Notes: generated by a model from the letters alone, not told the origin. DNA of 64,000 bases from Candidatus Sulfotelmatobacter sp. (GCA_036500765.1 DASYBM010000015.1:1-64000), one strand, 5' to 3'; numbered from the stretch's first letter, positions 44,393 to 54,539 are shown. Numbers and translations are program-made.

Positions 44393-46504
44393 ATGGTCGT
44401 TACTCTTCCCTTTTCCGAAATGTCGGATTTGCGTGTTAGACGGCGGCGCGGACTGGAGTTGTTCTGTCTCTCATTCCTAGCCCTTTTCCTGGAATTGATG
44501 GTGATTCGCTGGGAGCCTGCGGTTGTAAGGCTGATCGCCTATTACGCCAATCTGATGTTGATCAGTTCTTTCCTCGGTTTGGGTCTGGGAGCGATCGTTG
44601 GAAAGACAAGAAAGTCGCTTTTTGGATGGCTGCCGGCTTTGCTGCTGATCAACGTGGCATGGCTGTTGATTGCCCATTTCATTACCCTGCCGACCACTGC
44701 TTCGGAAAGCAGGTTCTATACTCCAAATCCTCAACTCGTGCGTTATCTGAGCCTGGTAGGTATTTTCGTCACGAATGCCATTGTGTTCGTGCCGCTGGGG
44801 CAGCGGATCGGATCGCTCTTTGAAACTCTACCTCCGTTGCTGGCCTACTCCTGGGACTTGGGCGGCAGCCTTGCCGGGACGCTCTGTTTCGGTTTTTTCT
44901 CGCTGAAGTACTTTTCGCCGACGCTCGGAATCGGTTTCGTCGCGCTCGCGATCATTCTGCTTCTTCCGCGGGGAAAATGGTTGCGATCAGTCCCGATCCT
45001 CGTTCTGGCCGTGGCTGGGGTATATTTTTCGGTCAGTTCGAGCGCGATCTGGTCACCCTACTATTACATCGCGGTGGTCTTGCAGACCGATAAGCACGGG
45101 AGCGTTCCGGTGCGAGAGCCCCAACCGGGGTTGCGCACGATGCAAGATCCTCCGATCTACGATGTGAGAGTTAACCACTATTTTCTTCAAAGCGACGGCA
45201 CCTTCGATCCAAGCCGGTATTCTCCGTCGAGGAGAGCTGAGATTCTCGACGCGCGATTGCAATACGACCTGCCCTACGCTGTGGCTCCGGCCCATCGACG
45301 AGTACTAATGTTAGGCGCGGGCGGAGGAACGGACACACAGATCGCGGTGCTGAACGGGGCCGAACAGGTCGATGCAGTGGAAATCGACCCGATGCTGGTG
45401 AAGCTATCGAACCGATTCAATGCTTCGGGAATTTATGAGAATCCGAAGGTCCACGTCCATGTCGAAGATGCCCGGGCTTTTCTTCGGCGTTCAGGTGGCG
45501 GATACGACATGGTGGTCTTCGGCTTTCTGGACTCACAGACCTTGTTCAGTTCGATGTCGAATATCCGCTTGGACGGTTATATCTACACCGTGCAAAGCAT
45601 GCAGTCGGCGTTCCGACTGCTGAACGACAATGGGGTATTGTCCCTTTCATTCATGGCTGGACACGAGTGGCTCGCCCGCAAGTTGGTGCGCATGGTTGAA
45701 CTCGCGACGAACCAGATGCCAGTTCTCTATGAAAGTCAGGGACAGGTAGTAATCTGCGCCTTCCGTGGGCAGCATCCGGACCCGCCGCCGCAATTCGGTC
45801 GCTTCGTTCGCACAGCTTTCCCGGCAGGCGACGACTTGTCCGACGCGGTCGCTCCCACAGACGATTGGCCCTTTCTTTATCTGTCTCGCAAGACGATTCC
45901 GGCGGATTACCTGATCGTGATTGGAATTTTGCTGGCGATCGCGATACCGGCGGTGTTCCTGCTGCGTGGCCGCGGGTTCGGCATGAACGACGGCCATTTC
46001 CTGTTTCTAGGCCTTGGCTTTCTATTGCTGGAGACCAAGAGCATCTCCGACTGCTCGCTCTACTTTGGCACTACCTGGTTTGTAACCCTGGTGGTTGTGG
46101 CGGGCGTTCTTCTTATGGTGTTGGCTGCCAACCTGGTGGCAATGCGCATGATCGGCTTCCGGATGTGGCTGTATGTACCGCTGATTGCCACTCTGCTGCT
46201 GCTTTATTTCGTTAGGCGCGACTCCATTCTGGCCTTGAGTTTCGACCAACGATTATTGTGGGCTCTTCTGGTTGTACCCCTACCGATCTTTTTTGCCGGC
46301 TTGATCTTCTCCACAACTTTCCGCCAAGGGTCGAATCCATCCTCATTCTTCGGCGCCAACCTGATCGGAGCCATGATCGGCGGATTCAGCGAGTACCTCA
46401 GCATGATCATAGGCAATCAAAACCTGATGTTCCTTATTATTGGAGCGTACCTGGTCAGTCTCGGTATCCAGCTGCGGCTGGTCAAGATGAGGGTGTCCTT
46501 GTAG
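44393..46504 (+). CDS. Multi-pass membrane protein with spermidine-synthase-like domain
   Basis: A 703-residue protein with about six membrane segments before residue 220 and about six after residue 500. Between them is a soluble domain with the aminopropyltransferase/SAM-methyltransferase-type motif RVLMLGAGGGTDTQIAVLNG and the acidic ribose-binding VDAVEIDPM. It matches the fused membrane spermidine-synthase-like family of uncertain function, which need not make polyamines. The start is ATG at 44393 or 44420; no strong ribosome binding site. It follows aroDE by 117 bp on the same strand. Confidence 0.85.
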   Translation: MVVTLPFSEMSDLRVRRRRGLELFCLSFLALFLELMVIRWEPAVVRLIAYYANLMLISSFLGLGLGAIVGKTRKSLFGWLPALLLINVAWLLIAHFITLPTTASESRFYTPNPQLVRYLSLVGIFVTNAIVFVPLGQRIGSLFETLPPLLAYSWDLGGSLAGTLCFGFFSLKYFSPTLGIGFVALAIILLLPRGKWLRSVPILVLAVAGVYFSVSSSAIWSPYYYIAVVLQTDKHGSVPVREPQPGLRTMQDPPIYDVRVNHYFLQSDGTFDPSRYSPSRRAEILDARLQYDLPYAVAPAHRRVLMLGAGGGTDTQIAVLNGAEQVDAVEIDPMLVKLSNRFNASGIYENPKVHVHVEDARAFLRRSGGGYDMVVFGFLDSQTLFSSMSNIRLDGYIYTVQSMQSAFRLLNDNGVLSLSFMAGHEWLARKLVRMVELATNQMPVLYESQGQVVICAFRGQHPDPPPQFGRFVRTAFPAGDDLSDAVAPTDDWPFLYLSRKTIPADYLIVIGILLAIAIPAVFLLRGRGFGMNDGHFLFLGLGFLLLETKSISDCSLYFGTTWFVTLVVVAGVLLMVLAANLVAMRMIGFRMWLYVPLIATLLLLYFVRRDSILALSFDQRLLWALLVVPLPIFFAGLIFSTTFRQGSNPSSFFGANLIGAMIGGFSEYLSMIIGNQNLMFLIIGAYLVSLGIQLRLVKMRVSL

Positions 46505-46784
46505 GGATTCGTTGCACAGGTTACCCCAGTTTGATCGAGGGTGGGTCGGACCGGCCTCCCTCCCGGTGGAAAAGAAAGCTTCCGATGCTTTTCGCAAAGA
46601 AAAAGTTGCATTTTGATAGGTGCCCAAAGTAATATGCAGTTAGGGAACGTGATTGTTAGCGTTTCCGGTTCGTTCGGCCCTGTACCGCCCGATTATCCTG
46701 CTTCCTCGCTGTAACAAGCTTTGGCGAAAAACTCGACGTGAGAGACGGTCCGGTTCGTCTCCATCCCGGTTCGGAGAGTTCAAT

Positions 46785-47531
46785 ATGGCGTGGTACGCGT
46801 ACTGTCTTACCGAGCACCAAACCCTCCCAAATGGAACCCGCACTCGCCGCCCTTTCCTGCTAGAGGGCGTTCAAGGAGTGAACGGCGCTGCGGTTCTGAG
46901 CTACCCGAGTGGCGAATTCGCGGTGATTGTCAGCGAATACGACCATACAGTGGGTGACCTTGACCACAAATCCGCGATAGAGCACGCCCGCGTGGTCAGC
47001 AACTGTTTCCGCAATTCCACCGTCCTGCCGTTCAAGTTCGGCACGATTTTCGACAGCGATGACGCGCTCCGCCAGGCCGTCCGGGTCAACCGGCGGGCTT
47101 TTGGAGTCAGCGTCGCCAAACTGCGCGGCAAGTCCGAAATGCACATTAAACTGATCGTGCGGGATGGGTCATTGCGCGAAGCCATGATCGACATCGAACT
47201 GCCAGACACGGTCGGCGGCGACTATCTGTCGAAGCTGAAGGTGAAAGCCTCCCGCGAGCGCGAGCGCCAGACCAAGGCGCGGGCTCTCTCGGTTCAGGTC
47301 CACAAGCTGTTCAATCCGCTCGAGGAGGAAGTCAGCTGCAAGAAGGTCGCCCCCGAGGGCATGTTGATCGACATTGCCCACCTAATCGACTCCAAGAGCA
47401 TTGAGAAGTATCAGAACCGCTACACGACCGCCGCCAAGCAGTTGAAGAACTGCGAAGTCGCGATCAGCGGTCCGTGGCCTCCATATCACTTCCTGCCGGG
47501 CAAGCTGCGCACCGTAGCCGGCAACAGCTAA
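46785..47531 (+). CDS. GvpL/GvpF-family gas vesicle protein, orphan
   Basis: A 248-residue protein. MAWYAYCLTE starts a typical N-terminal beta domain. STVLPFKFGTIFDSDDALRQAV, the LRGKSEMHIKLIV segment and the end ISGPWPPYHFLPG are GvpL/GvpF signatures. The ATG at 46785 has GGAGAG six bases upstream; an upstream frame to 46653 is not supported. GvpL/F help assemble the gas vesicle shell. No gvpA, gvpN, gvpK or other gvp gene is in this window, so either they lie elsewhere or the protein has another job. Confidence 0.9.
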   Translation: MAWYAYCLTEHQTLPNGTRTRRPFLLEGVQGVNGAAVLSYPSGEFAVIVSEYDHTVGDLDHKSAIEHARVVSNCFRNSTVLPFKFGTIFDSDDALRQAVRVNRRAFGVSVAKLRGKSEMHIKLIVRDGSLREAMIDIELPDTVGGDYLSKLKVKASRERERQTKARALSVQVHKLFNPLEEEVSCKKVAPEGMLIDIAHLIDSKSIEKYQNRYTTAAKQLKNCEVAISGPWPPYHFLPGKLRTVAGNS

Positions 47532-47559
47532 AGTTACAATAACGTTACATTCCCAAGAG

Positions 47560-47589
47560 CCCACGGCGAGTCAAAACCCGCCGTGGGCT
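47560..47589 (+). terminator. Hairpin after the GvpL/F gene
   Basis: A perfect 10-bp stem (GCCCACGGCG with CGCCGTGGGC) and 10-nt loop, 28 bp past the stop codon. The T-rich tail is poor (TTGGTGTTTGG), so termination may be weak. Confidence 0.6.
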
Positions 47590-48350
47590 TGGTGTTTGGG
47601 GGATTTCGTTGCCGGGAGTTTGGTAGCGGAGTGCATGCAATATGCATTGTTCTGCACTTGGATTTTTCCTAGATTTCCGCAGCCGCCAGGCCAGACTGGG
47701 GCGCGAACAGCTTAAGTACTTGCTGGGCATCGAGTTATGGTGAAGCGTGACCGGCCTCGCAAAAGAGTCTGAATTTGGCGCGGCAAATGCTTCGGTATTG
47801 GTAACAAAGAGGCCGCAACTCAGCAACATGACCATCACTCTCTTCGATTCTCCGCGTCACTACCCGAACCGTTCCGGCTGCCGGAACGGAGCCTTGCATC
47901 GCCTTTCCTGACATCCCTCCAAATTCGCAGCCTCTTAAATTTGGCCCTACGCGATGGGGCCATTTTTTTTCTGGACGCGGCTGATTCGAGGGCGACTCGA
48001 ACTCAGCCCGGGTTTCGCACTTCGTAACGGGCAATGATGTAACCGAGAGGTGCTCCCAGAAAAGCGTCGGAGGAAAATGTGCTAGCGAGTTATACGAGAG
48101 CGGACTGACAATCGTTTGCAAACTGCCGCGGTAAGCTTGCGACGGGATCGGTCATGTCGGCATCCAATCCGCGTACGCAATATGACGGGACTTCCTACAG
48201 CCGACTCCGTACGGTCTTGGCAGCGGGTTGACGCATCATAATTTTCGCGCTTATCATCTTCGTTTGGCCTTATTGCCAGGGGACGCCTTCGAATGGAGGC
48301 GTCCTAAGACTTTGATAGGGGTTTTTTAGAAGCCAGTTAGAAGCGGACCT
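47590..48350. other. Long spacer with two structured hairpins and no clear gene
   Basis: No credible protein gene is seen across this gap; minus-strand ORFs here have poor coding character. It contains a 9-bp, 3-nt-loop hairpin (CCGTTCCGG/CCGGAACGG, 47869-47889) and a T8 terminator (47942-47970). The terminator has no obvious upstream gene on its strand other than GvpL/F, so a small RNA between about 47600 and 47970 is possible. Confidence 0.45.
47942..47970 (+). terminator. Intrinsic terminator without an assigned gene
   Basis: Stem TGGCCC with GGGCCA, 9-nt loop, then eight T residues. It points along the plus strand, 410 bp after GvpL/F. Confidence 0.75.
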
Positions 48351-48719
48351 ATGGAAAAGAAGAAACTCGAAACATTCAAAAAACGTTTAGAGACGCGGCA
48401 ACAGGAGTTGCGCCGCACCGTGAACCGTACCCAGGCCGACGGCCGCTCCGCCGACGAGGACACGGCGCAGGACATTGCCGACCGCGCCGCCAGTTCCTAT
48501 ACCAAAGAATTCTTGTTCAGCCAGAGCAACAACGAACGCCAGTTGCTCCAGATGGTCGATAAGGCCCTGGCCCGCATTCGCGAAGGCGCCTTCGGCGAGT
48601 GCATTCACTGCGGCAAGGAAATCAACGCCAAGCGCCTGGAAGCTGTTCCCTGGACGCGGCACTGCATCGAATGCCAGGAAAAGCTCGAGCAGGGTTTGTT
48701 GGAAGAAGCCCCGCGGTAA
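48351..48719 (+). CDS. DksA/TraR-family zinc-finger protein
   Basis: A 122-residue protein. A coiled-coil N-terminal part (LETFKKRLETRQQELRRTV) leads to the DxxDxA motif (QDIADRAAS) that in DksA sits at the coiled-coil tip and enters the RNA polymerase secondary channel. The zinc finger follows as CIHCGKE...RHCIECQ (C-x2-C-x17-C-x2-C). Both features are intact, so modulation of RNA polymerase, with or without ppGpp, is plausible. A strong terminator follows, so the gene is probably monocistronic. Confidence 0.94.
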   Translation: MEKKKLETFKKRLETRQQELRRTVNRTQADGRSADEDTAQDIADRAASSYTKEFLFSQSNNERQLLQMVDKALARIREGAFGECIHCGKEINAKRLEAVPWTRHCIECQEKLEQGLLEEAPR

Positions 48720-48736
48720 CGAGAGGGCCATTCACA

Positions 48737-48772
48737 AAAAGCCGCCGAGAAACATCGGCGGCTTTTGTTTTT
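48737..48772 (+). terminator. Intrinsic terminator of the DksA-like gene
   Basis: A perfect 12-bp stem (AAAAGCCGCCGA with TCGGCGGCTTTT), 6-nt loop, then TGTTTTTA. The reverse strand also gives a T-run, so it can also stop transcription from the convergent receiver gene. Confidence 0.95.
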
Positions 48773-48854
48773 ATATGCTCCGCAGACTTGCAAATTCTTT
48801 TGCGATCGAAAGCCCGTACGAGTGCGCCAAAGTAACCGCGAGCACGCTTACTAA

Positions 48855-49274
48855 TCAAAAATAGTCACGAACCCCTGATGTCTCGCCCCGATCCCTCTTT
48901 AGTTCGCCGCTCGAGACGTTCCGGAGCGAGGCCAGCAGGTGATCGGCGACAGCATCCGTCTTGGACAACACTTCCTTGACTCCGACGGCGTGTGCGGTCG
49001 CGATCAGCTCCGTTGATTCGTGCAAGGTGATCATCAGCAGGGTCGCCCCCGGGTGGATGCGGTTAATTTCTCTGGCCGCATCGAGTCCGTTCATAACCGG
49101 CATCTGCCAGTCTATGATCACAACATCGGGACGCAACTGCCGGACCTTCTCAATGGCAGCTTCACCGTTCTCGGCCTCACCGCAAACCAGCCAGTCTGTG
49201 TTGCGCTCAATGCAGTCGCGGATAGAGTGACGAATTAAAGCACTATCGTCGACGATCAAAATCGCGTGAGGCAT
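48855..49274 (-). CDS. Single-domain response regulator
   Basis: A 139-residue receiver domain. D9 and D10 (ILIVDDSALIR), phospho-acceptor D55 (VVIIDWQMPVMNG), the switch Thr in LLMITLHES and K in EVLSKTDA are all present. No output domain; the C-terminal 25 residues are a charged tail (SSGELKRDRGETSGVRDYF). No kinase gene is near. It resembles the lone receiver at 16877-17302 in the same window, and the two may be targets of distant kinases. Confidence 0.93.
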   Translation of the reverse strand: MPHAILIVDDSALIRHSIRDCIERNTDWLVCGEAENGEAAIEKVRQLRPDVVIIDWQMPVMNGLDAAREINRIHPGATLLMITLHESTELIATAHAVGVKEVLSKTDAVADHLLASLRNVSSGELKRDRGETSGVRDYF

Positions 49275-49776
49275 GCAACCTCCTCGAGAAATGCCTTTGG
49301 CGGTTGCTGGCCGCGCCGATTCGTTCGAGGCGGCGGACGGCGAGTAGGGAAAGGCAACTTGCTATCACCCTATGCTTTTGGATGGTCCATCCCAATACAG
49401 CGAACGATGTACGCTAGCGCACAGAATCTGATGAAGCCGCAAGGGCGGTTGCTGCGAGGAAAGCGTCTGCAGGCATGATTACTGCATTTGCCGAAACAAG
49501 TAGCCGGCAGTCCCGGTTTGCAGTCTTCGCGGCCTTTCCGGGAATTCTTAGCGCACTTTGCGGTTTCAGATTTTCCTTGTGGGGGCTGCAAGAGTCAAAA
49601 AATTCTAAGCGCAAAGGATGCTAAGAAATAGCGCAGAGAACGCAAAGATGATCAACTGCGCAATCCGGAATGCTCCCACCCGGGCGCGCGCTTTGACGCC
49701 CTATTTTGCGCCTGCTAAACTGTTGCTTCGTCGCTTTGATTCGACCAGCCTACCGCTACCATCAGAAGGGAAGTCC
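49275..49776. other. 502-bp spacer with degraded repeats
   Basis: No convincing gene. At 49548-49630 inverted GAATTCTTAGCGC / CTAAGCGCAAAGG segments recur, similar to GCAAAGG units upstream of the ComEA-like gene. AAGGG before GTG 49777 is the ribosome binding site of the next gene. Confidence 0.4.
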
Positions 49777-50502
49777 GTGCGCGCAGAAACCCGCCATCAG
49801 CTGAAACAGGATGCCTTTAGCCGCGTCACCATCGGTGCCGCCGAAAAAACCGCCCATTGGACCGCCGAACACCGCTCGACTCTCGCCATTTCCGTGGTCG
49901 CGATCGTGATCATTCTCTCCGCCGTAATCGGCGGGTGGTTCTACCTGAATACTCAGGACGAAAAGGCCAGTCTAGATTTGTCGGTTGGGGTTCGCACCAT
50001 GGATACGCAACTGCGCGCCTCAGGCGCACCGGAGCAGCCCGACTTTCCCACCTTCACGTCGGCAAAAGAACGCGCTCTGGCCGCGCAGAAACAGTTTCAG
50101 GCCATCGTTGAGAAGTACCCGCACACCCGTACTGCCGATATGGCTCACTATTTTCTGGGCGTGACGGCGGCTACTTTGGGTGACAACGCCGCCGCGGAGC
50201 GTAATTTCAAAGAGGTTATTTCCGCCGGCAACCGCGAAGTCGCCTCCGTTGCCAAGTCCGCGCTGGCCTCGCTCTATGGACAAATCAATCGTACCAAAGA
50301 GGCTGTAGCCCTCTATCAGGAACTCATCAATAAGCCCACCGCTTCGGTCAGCAAAGTGACGACACAGTTGGAGCTGGCTGAACTTTATGAGAACTCCAAC
50401 CAGCCGCTTGAGGCCAAGCGCACGTACGAGCAGATTAAGAAAGAAAATCCCGGCGCTGAAGCCGCGCAACTCGCCACCCAGAAGTTATCTCAACTGAAGT
50501 AG
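49777..50502 (+). CDS. Membrane-anchored TPR protein (YfgM/TPR-21-like)
   Basis: A 241-residue protein. A cytosolic basic start (VRAETRHQLKQDAFSRVT) precedes one membrane segment (LAISVVAIVIILSAVIGGWFYL). The outer part has TPR-like helices (AAQKQFQAIVEKYPHTRTADMAHYFLGV, ASLYGQINRTKEAVALYQELI, ENSNQPLEAKRTYEQIKKE). GTG at 49777 is chosen because AAGGG stands six bases before it; the longer frame to 49618 has no coding character. In other bacteria this layout (YfgM) works at the Sec translocon or in outer-membrane protein folding. Neighbours give no support for a specific role. Confidence 0.85.
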   Translation: MRAETRHQLKQDAFSRVTIGAAEKTAHWTAEHRSTLAISVVAIVIILSAVIGGWFYLNTQDEKASLDLSVGVRTMDTQLRASGAPEQPDFPTFTSAKERALAAQKQFQAIVEKYPHTRTADMAHYFLGVTAATLGDNAAAERNFKEVISAGNREVASVAKSALASLYGQINRTKEAVALYQELINKPTASVSKVTTQLELAELYENSNQPLEAKRTYEQIKKENPGAEAAQLATQKLSQLK

Positions 50503-50726
50503 TTTCTGGTCGGGCTTTCGGTCTCGTTCGCTAACCTCGTTCGGACGATTATCCTCCCGCGGACCGGCTCATTGGCGGAACCGCGATGGTATACCTAATC
50601 ATCACCGCCTCAGGATAATTGATAATTATGGTAGCGGGCTGAACAGGCCGGTAATTGCGCCGTTTCTATTTTCCCGCGGGTTCAGTACCATGTTGTCCAG
50701 CTTCTCAACTCCATCACTGGACCCAC

Positions 50727-51194
50727 ATGGCCGATCTCACACTCCGCATTAACGGCAGTGAACAGAAAGTCAGCGTCTCACCGGAAACTCCTCTGCTATG
50801 GGTTCTTCGCGACACACTCGAACTCACTGGAACAAAATTTGGCTGCGGCGCCGGATTATGCGGAGCCTGCACGGTTCACGTTGACGGCAGCCCCATCCGC
50901 TCCTGCTCTACACCCGTGTCGCAGGTCGCCGGCAAAAACGTGACCACGATCGAGGGCCTTGGAGCCAATGGCCTGCACGTGCTCCAGCAGGCCTGGATCG
51001 CCGAAGAAGTTCCGCAATGCGGCTACTGTCAGACCGGACAGATCATGACGGCCGCGGCGCTGCTCGCGAAAACACCGAACCCCACTGACGAACAGATTAC
51101 CCAGGCCATGAACGGCAATCTCTGCCGCTGTGGAACTTACGAACGGATTCGCAAGGCCGTGCATCGCGCGGCCGGCAACGGAGGTGCGCGATGA
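50727..51194 (+). CDS. Isoquinoline 1-oxidoreductase-type [2Fe-2S] subunit
   Basis: A 155-residue small subunit of a xanthine-oxidase-family enzyme. The N-terminal plant-type ferredoxin cysteines are in [17 protein letters not shown], and the second cluster in [10 protein letters not shown] and GNLCRCGTY. The first ATG with good homology is 50727 ([10 protein letters not shown]). It overlaps the next gene (ATGA), so the two are coupled. It passes electrons from the molybdopterin subunit to an acceptor; no cytochrome subunit gene follows here. Confidence 0.95.
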   Translation: MADLTLRINGSEQKVSVSPETPLLWVLRDTLELTGTKFGCGAGLCGACTVHVDGSPIRSCSTPVSQVAGKNVTTIEGLGANGLHVLQQAWIAEEVPQCGYCQTGQIMTAAALLAKTPNPTDEQITQAMNGNLCRCGTYERIRKAVHRAAGNGGAR

Positions 51195-53311
51195 GCCCGC
51201 TTTCGCGTCGCGAGTTCGTCGCTGCCGGAGTTGCGGCGGGCGCCGGACTGGTCATCGGCTTCTATCTGCCGCATAAAAACGGCTCACGTGCAGAAACGTT
51301 CTCGCCCAACGCCTATCTCCGCATAACGCCTGACAATAAAGTGACAATCGTGGTCGCGCGCTCCGAGATGGGGCAAGGCGTGCGTACCGCGCTGCCTATG
51401 ATCCTCGCCGAAGAATTGGAGGCCGACTGGAAGCAGATCGAAATCGAGCAGGCGGGAGCGAGTACGCTCTTCGGCGATCAGACTACCGGCGGCAGCGCGA
51501 GCGTTCGCACTACGTGGGATCCCATGCGCAAAGCCGGCGCTTCGGCACGCGAGATGCTGATCTCAGCCGCCGCGCTGACCTGGGGAGTTCCGCGGTCATC
51601 GTGTACAGCGGAGAACAGCCACATCAAGCACGCTGCAACCAATCGGACTTTGAGTTATGGCGAACTCGCCAGCAAGGCCGCGATGCTCCCCATTCCAACC
51701 GACGTCACTCTAAAACAAAGCAAGGATTACAAGATCGTTGGGCAGCGGCTGGCGCGCGTCGATTCGCCCGCCAAAGTGAAAGGCGAAGCTGTTTTCGGCA
51801 TCGACTTCCGTATGCCTGGAATGAAATTCGCTCTGCTCTCGCGCTGTCCTACGATCGGCGGGAAAGTGTCGAGCTTCGACGACAAGGAATCGAAAAGGAT
51901 TTCCGGCGTGAGTTATGTGGGCAAGATCGGCGACTCGGCTGTAGCCGTGGTTGCCGACAGCGTGTGGGGGGCGATGGAAGGGCGCCGCGTACTGAACATT
52001 GCGTGGGACGACGGGCCTAACAAAGATCTGAATACCGCGACGGTTATGGCGGTGCTGAAGCAGGCCGCGTCGAAAAAGCCAGCGAATCTTTTCTCCGCCG
52101 GCGATGCCGGAAAAGCTGCGGGACGAAGAATCTCCGCGGAATATGAATTGCCCTTCATGGCGCACGCTCCCATGGAACCGGGCAATTGCACCGCGCACTT
52201 CCAGGGAGCAAAATGCGAATTGTGGGCGCCGACCCAGGTGCCGCAGGATTGCCGCGACTCGGTGGCGACCGCAATCGGACTCGATCCCGATCAGGTGAAA
52301 GTCAACGTTACTTTGATGGGCGGAGGATTTGGCCGCCGGCTCGAGCATGACTACGCGGTCGAGGCAGCGCTGGTATCGAAAGCAATTAACGCTCCGGTGA
52401 AAGTGATCTGGACACGCGAAGACGACATGCGGTTTTCGTTCTACCGTCCCGCGAGCCTGCATCAACTCCGCGCCACGCTGGATGGTTCCGGATTTCCAGT
52501 TGCGCTGACTCATCGCCTTATCTCGCCGTCAATCAGCGGACAGAAAGGTCAGCCGACGCCGAACGGAGTGGATCCCGATCTGCCCGACGAAGCCGGACCG
52601 GTCTACGGAATCCCCAACTACTCAATCGACTACGTGCTCGCGGAAACGCCCGTCCCGCTGGGCTGGATGCGCTCGGTGTACGCGCTGCAAGCGGCATTCG
52701 CGCTGGAAAGTTTCATCGACGAACTTGCGGTCGCTGCGAACAAAGATCCGGTGCAATACCGGCTTCATTTGCTCGCGAAAGATCAGGACTTGCAATATTT
52801 CTCGACGACCTGGCATACGGCCCGCATGCGCGCCGTGCTGCAACTTGCCGCCGAGAAAGCGGGATGGGACAAGCCACTGCCCGCCGGCCGTTATCGTGGC
52901 ATCGCTTGCTTCGGCTGCTTCGCTTCGTACATGGCTGAGGTGGTTGAGATCACGATGGAAGGCGACCAGCCCCGCATTCATCGCGTTGTGGCTGCCGTTG
53001 ATTGCGGGCAGGTGGTGAACCCCGCGATTCTCGAGCAGCAGATTCAGGGCGGTATCGTCTACGGCTTGAGCAATGCGCTGCGCGCAAAGATCACGATTGA
53101 GAAGGGCCGCGTAGTGCAGGGCAACTTCGACGACTATGCACCATTGCGCATGGAGGAAACTCCCACGGTCGAAGTCTATGCGGCTACGAGCGCGGAGTCT
53201 CCGACTGGAATCGGCGAGCCGTCGGTTCCGCCGGTTGCTCCCGCGCTGTGCAACGCAATCTATGCGGCGACGAAGAAGCGGATTCGCACGTTGCCCGTTC
53301 TCAAGAGTTAA
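51191..53311 (+). CDS. Isoquinoline 1-oxidoreductase-type molybdopterin subunit
   Basis: A 706-residue large subunit. A Tat signal begins the protein ([19 protein letters not shown]), so the complex is probably periplasmic, the small subunit being carried along. The C-terminal [18 protein letters not shown] holds the family's catalytic glutamate. Family members hydroxylate N-heterocycles or aldehydes; the substrate here is unknown. No molybdenum cofactor maturation chaperone gene is adjacent. The next gene, GH5, is 95 bp downstream. Confidence 0.94.
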   Translation: MSPLSRREFVAAGVAAGAGLVIGFYLPHKNGSRAETFSPNAYLRITPDNKVTIVVARSEMGQGVRTALPMILAEELEADWKQIEIEQAGASTLFGDQTTGGSASVRTTWDPMRKAGASAREMLISAAALTWGVPRSSCTAENSHIKHAATNRTLSYGELASKAAMLPIPTDVTLKQSKDYKIVGQRLARVDSPAKVKGEAVFGIDFRMPGMKFALLSRCPTIGGKVSSFDDKESKRISGVSYVGKIGDSAVAVVADSVWGAMEGRRVLNIAWDDGPNKDLNTATVMAVLKQAASKKPANLFSAGDAGKAAGRRISAEYELPFMAHAPMEPGNCTAHFQGAKCELWAPTQVPQDCRDSVATAIGLDPDQVKVNVTLMGGGFGRRLEHDYAVEAALVSKAINAPVKVIWTREDDMRFSFYRPASLHQLRATLDGSGFPVALTHRLISPSISGQKGQPTPNGVDPDLPDEAGPVYGIPNYSIDYVLAETPVPLGWMRSVYALQAAFALESFIDELAVAANKDPVQYRLHLLAKDQDLQYFSTTWHTARMRAVLQLAAEKAGWDKPLPAGRYRGIACFGCFASYMAEVVEITMEGDQPRIHRVVAAVDCGQVVNPAILEQQIQGGIVYGLSNALRAKITIEKGRVVQGNFDDYAPLRMEETPTVEVYAATSAESPTGIGEPSVPPVAPALCNAIYAATKKRIRTLPVLKS

Positions 53312-53405
53312 TTGCGGTCCTGGCCGCCAAAAACCGGGCCGCACACGGCCGACAGCCGCGGCGGCTGTCGCCACATGAGCATAGTAGATCTGGAGAACTT
53401 CAGTC

Positions 53406-54539
53406 ATGGGCAAGTGGATTGCCGTTATATTTCTAGTTTCCGTTTCTTTCGCTCAAAGTACACCGGCATCCTTCGTGCCAACTGCACGCCTGGCGCACAT
53501 TCGCCATGGCATCAATCTGAGCGAATGGTTCGCGCAGGTCTACGATCCTAAGGGATACACGACAGAACATTTTCAAAGCTGGACCACGGCGTCGGACATT
53601 GCGCTGATCAAGTCTGCCGGCTTCGATCATGTGCGGCTCAGTGTGAATCCACAGCCTATGATGGACGCCATGCGGAATGGCAACGGCGGCGCAGAGTATT
53701 TCGGTTATCTGGACGCAGCAGTCAGAATGATTCTCGACGCAGGGCTTGCGGTCGAGATCGACATGCATCCCAACTCCGATTTTAAGGAGCGATTGTCAAA
53801 GGAAGACGACTTTGTCGCGCGTTTCGCGGATTTCTGGAACACGATCGCGCAACATTATGCGTCGTGGGATCCAGAGCGCGTGTTCTTCGAAATTCTGAAC
53901 GAACCCGAGATGCGCGATGCTTATCGCTGGTATGGCGTCGAAGCCAAGCTGGCAGCGGCGATTCGGCGCGGCGCGCCTTCGCACACCATCATCGCCGCGG
54001 GCGCGCGCTGGGACGACGATGACGACCTCGTATTTCTTGAACCCCTGCCCGATCCCAACGTTATTTACGTCTTCCACTTTTATGAGCCACACATTTTCAC
54101 GCATCAGGGCGCGACCTGGGGCGCGTATTACTGGCATTGGCTGAAGGGATTGCACTATCCGTCGTCGCCGGAAAATGCTGCACAGGTGGCCACGCTCGTG
54201 CCCGAACCGCGCGATCGCATGCAGGTAATCCGTTACGGGCAGGATCACTGGGACGCTGCGCGCGTTGAGGCCGAAATCAATCAGGCTGCGGATTGGGCCA
54301 AACAACACGGCGTGCCGCTCACCTGCAACGAATTCGGCGTGTTCCGGAATTTTTCCGATCCGCAGGACCGCGCGCAATGGATTACTGACGTGCGTACCTC
54401 GCTCGAACGCCACAACATTGGCTGGGCCATGTGGGACTATTCCGGCAGCTTCGGCGTGGTCACGAACCGGGAGTCGGGCGCCAAGCTGGATGAAGTCACC
54501 GTGCACGCACTCGGCCTGAAGATGCCGGACGGGAAGTAA
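53406..54539 (+). CDS. Glycoside hydrolase family 5 (cellulase-type)
   Basis: A 377-residue secreted endoglycosidase-like protein. The signal segment is MGKWIAVIFLVSVSFAQ. The acid/base glutamate is E166 (ILNEPEM) and the nucleophile E309 (LTCNEFGVF). Other GH5 segments are HGINLSEWF, FDHVRLSV and the HFYEPHIFTHQG loop. GGAGAA precedes the ATG by eight bases. Both catalytic residues are intact, so activity on beta-glucans or mannans is likely. An ABC exporter follows on the same strand, with no proof of linkage. Confidence 0.95.
   Translation: MGKWIAVIFLVSVSFAQSTPASFVPTARLAHIRHGINLSEWFAQVYDPKGYTTEHFQSWTTASDIALIKSAGFDHVRLSVNPQPMMDAMRNGNGGAEYFGYLDAAVRMILDAGLAVEIDMHPNSDFKERLSKEDDFVARFADFWNTIAQHYASWDPERVFFEILNEPEMRDAYRWYGVEAKLAAAIRRGAPSHTIIAAGARWDDDDDLVFLEPLPDPNVIYVFHFYEPHIFTHQGATWGAYYWHWLKGLHYPSSPENAAQVATLVPEPRDRMQVIRYGQDHWDAARVEAEINQAADWAKQHGVPLTCNEFGVFRNFSDPQDRAQWITDVRTSLERHNIGWAMWDYSGSFGVVTNRESGAKLDEVTVHALGLKMPDGK

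Noticed and set aside
44393..47531. Gas vesicle gene cluster
   Set aside because: Only one GvpL/F gene is present; no other gvp gene was found in the window.
47735..48121. 128-codon minus-strand ORF
   Set aside because: It runs through hairpins and a T8 terminator, has no ribosome binding site, and its translation has no protein-like pattern.
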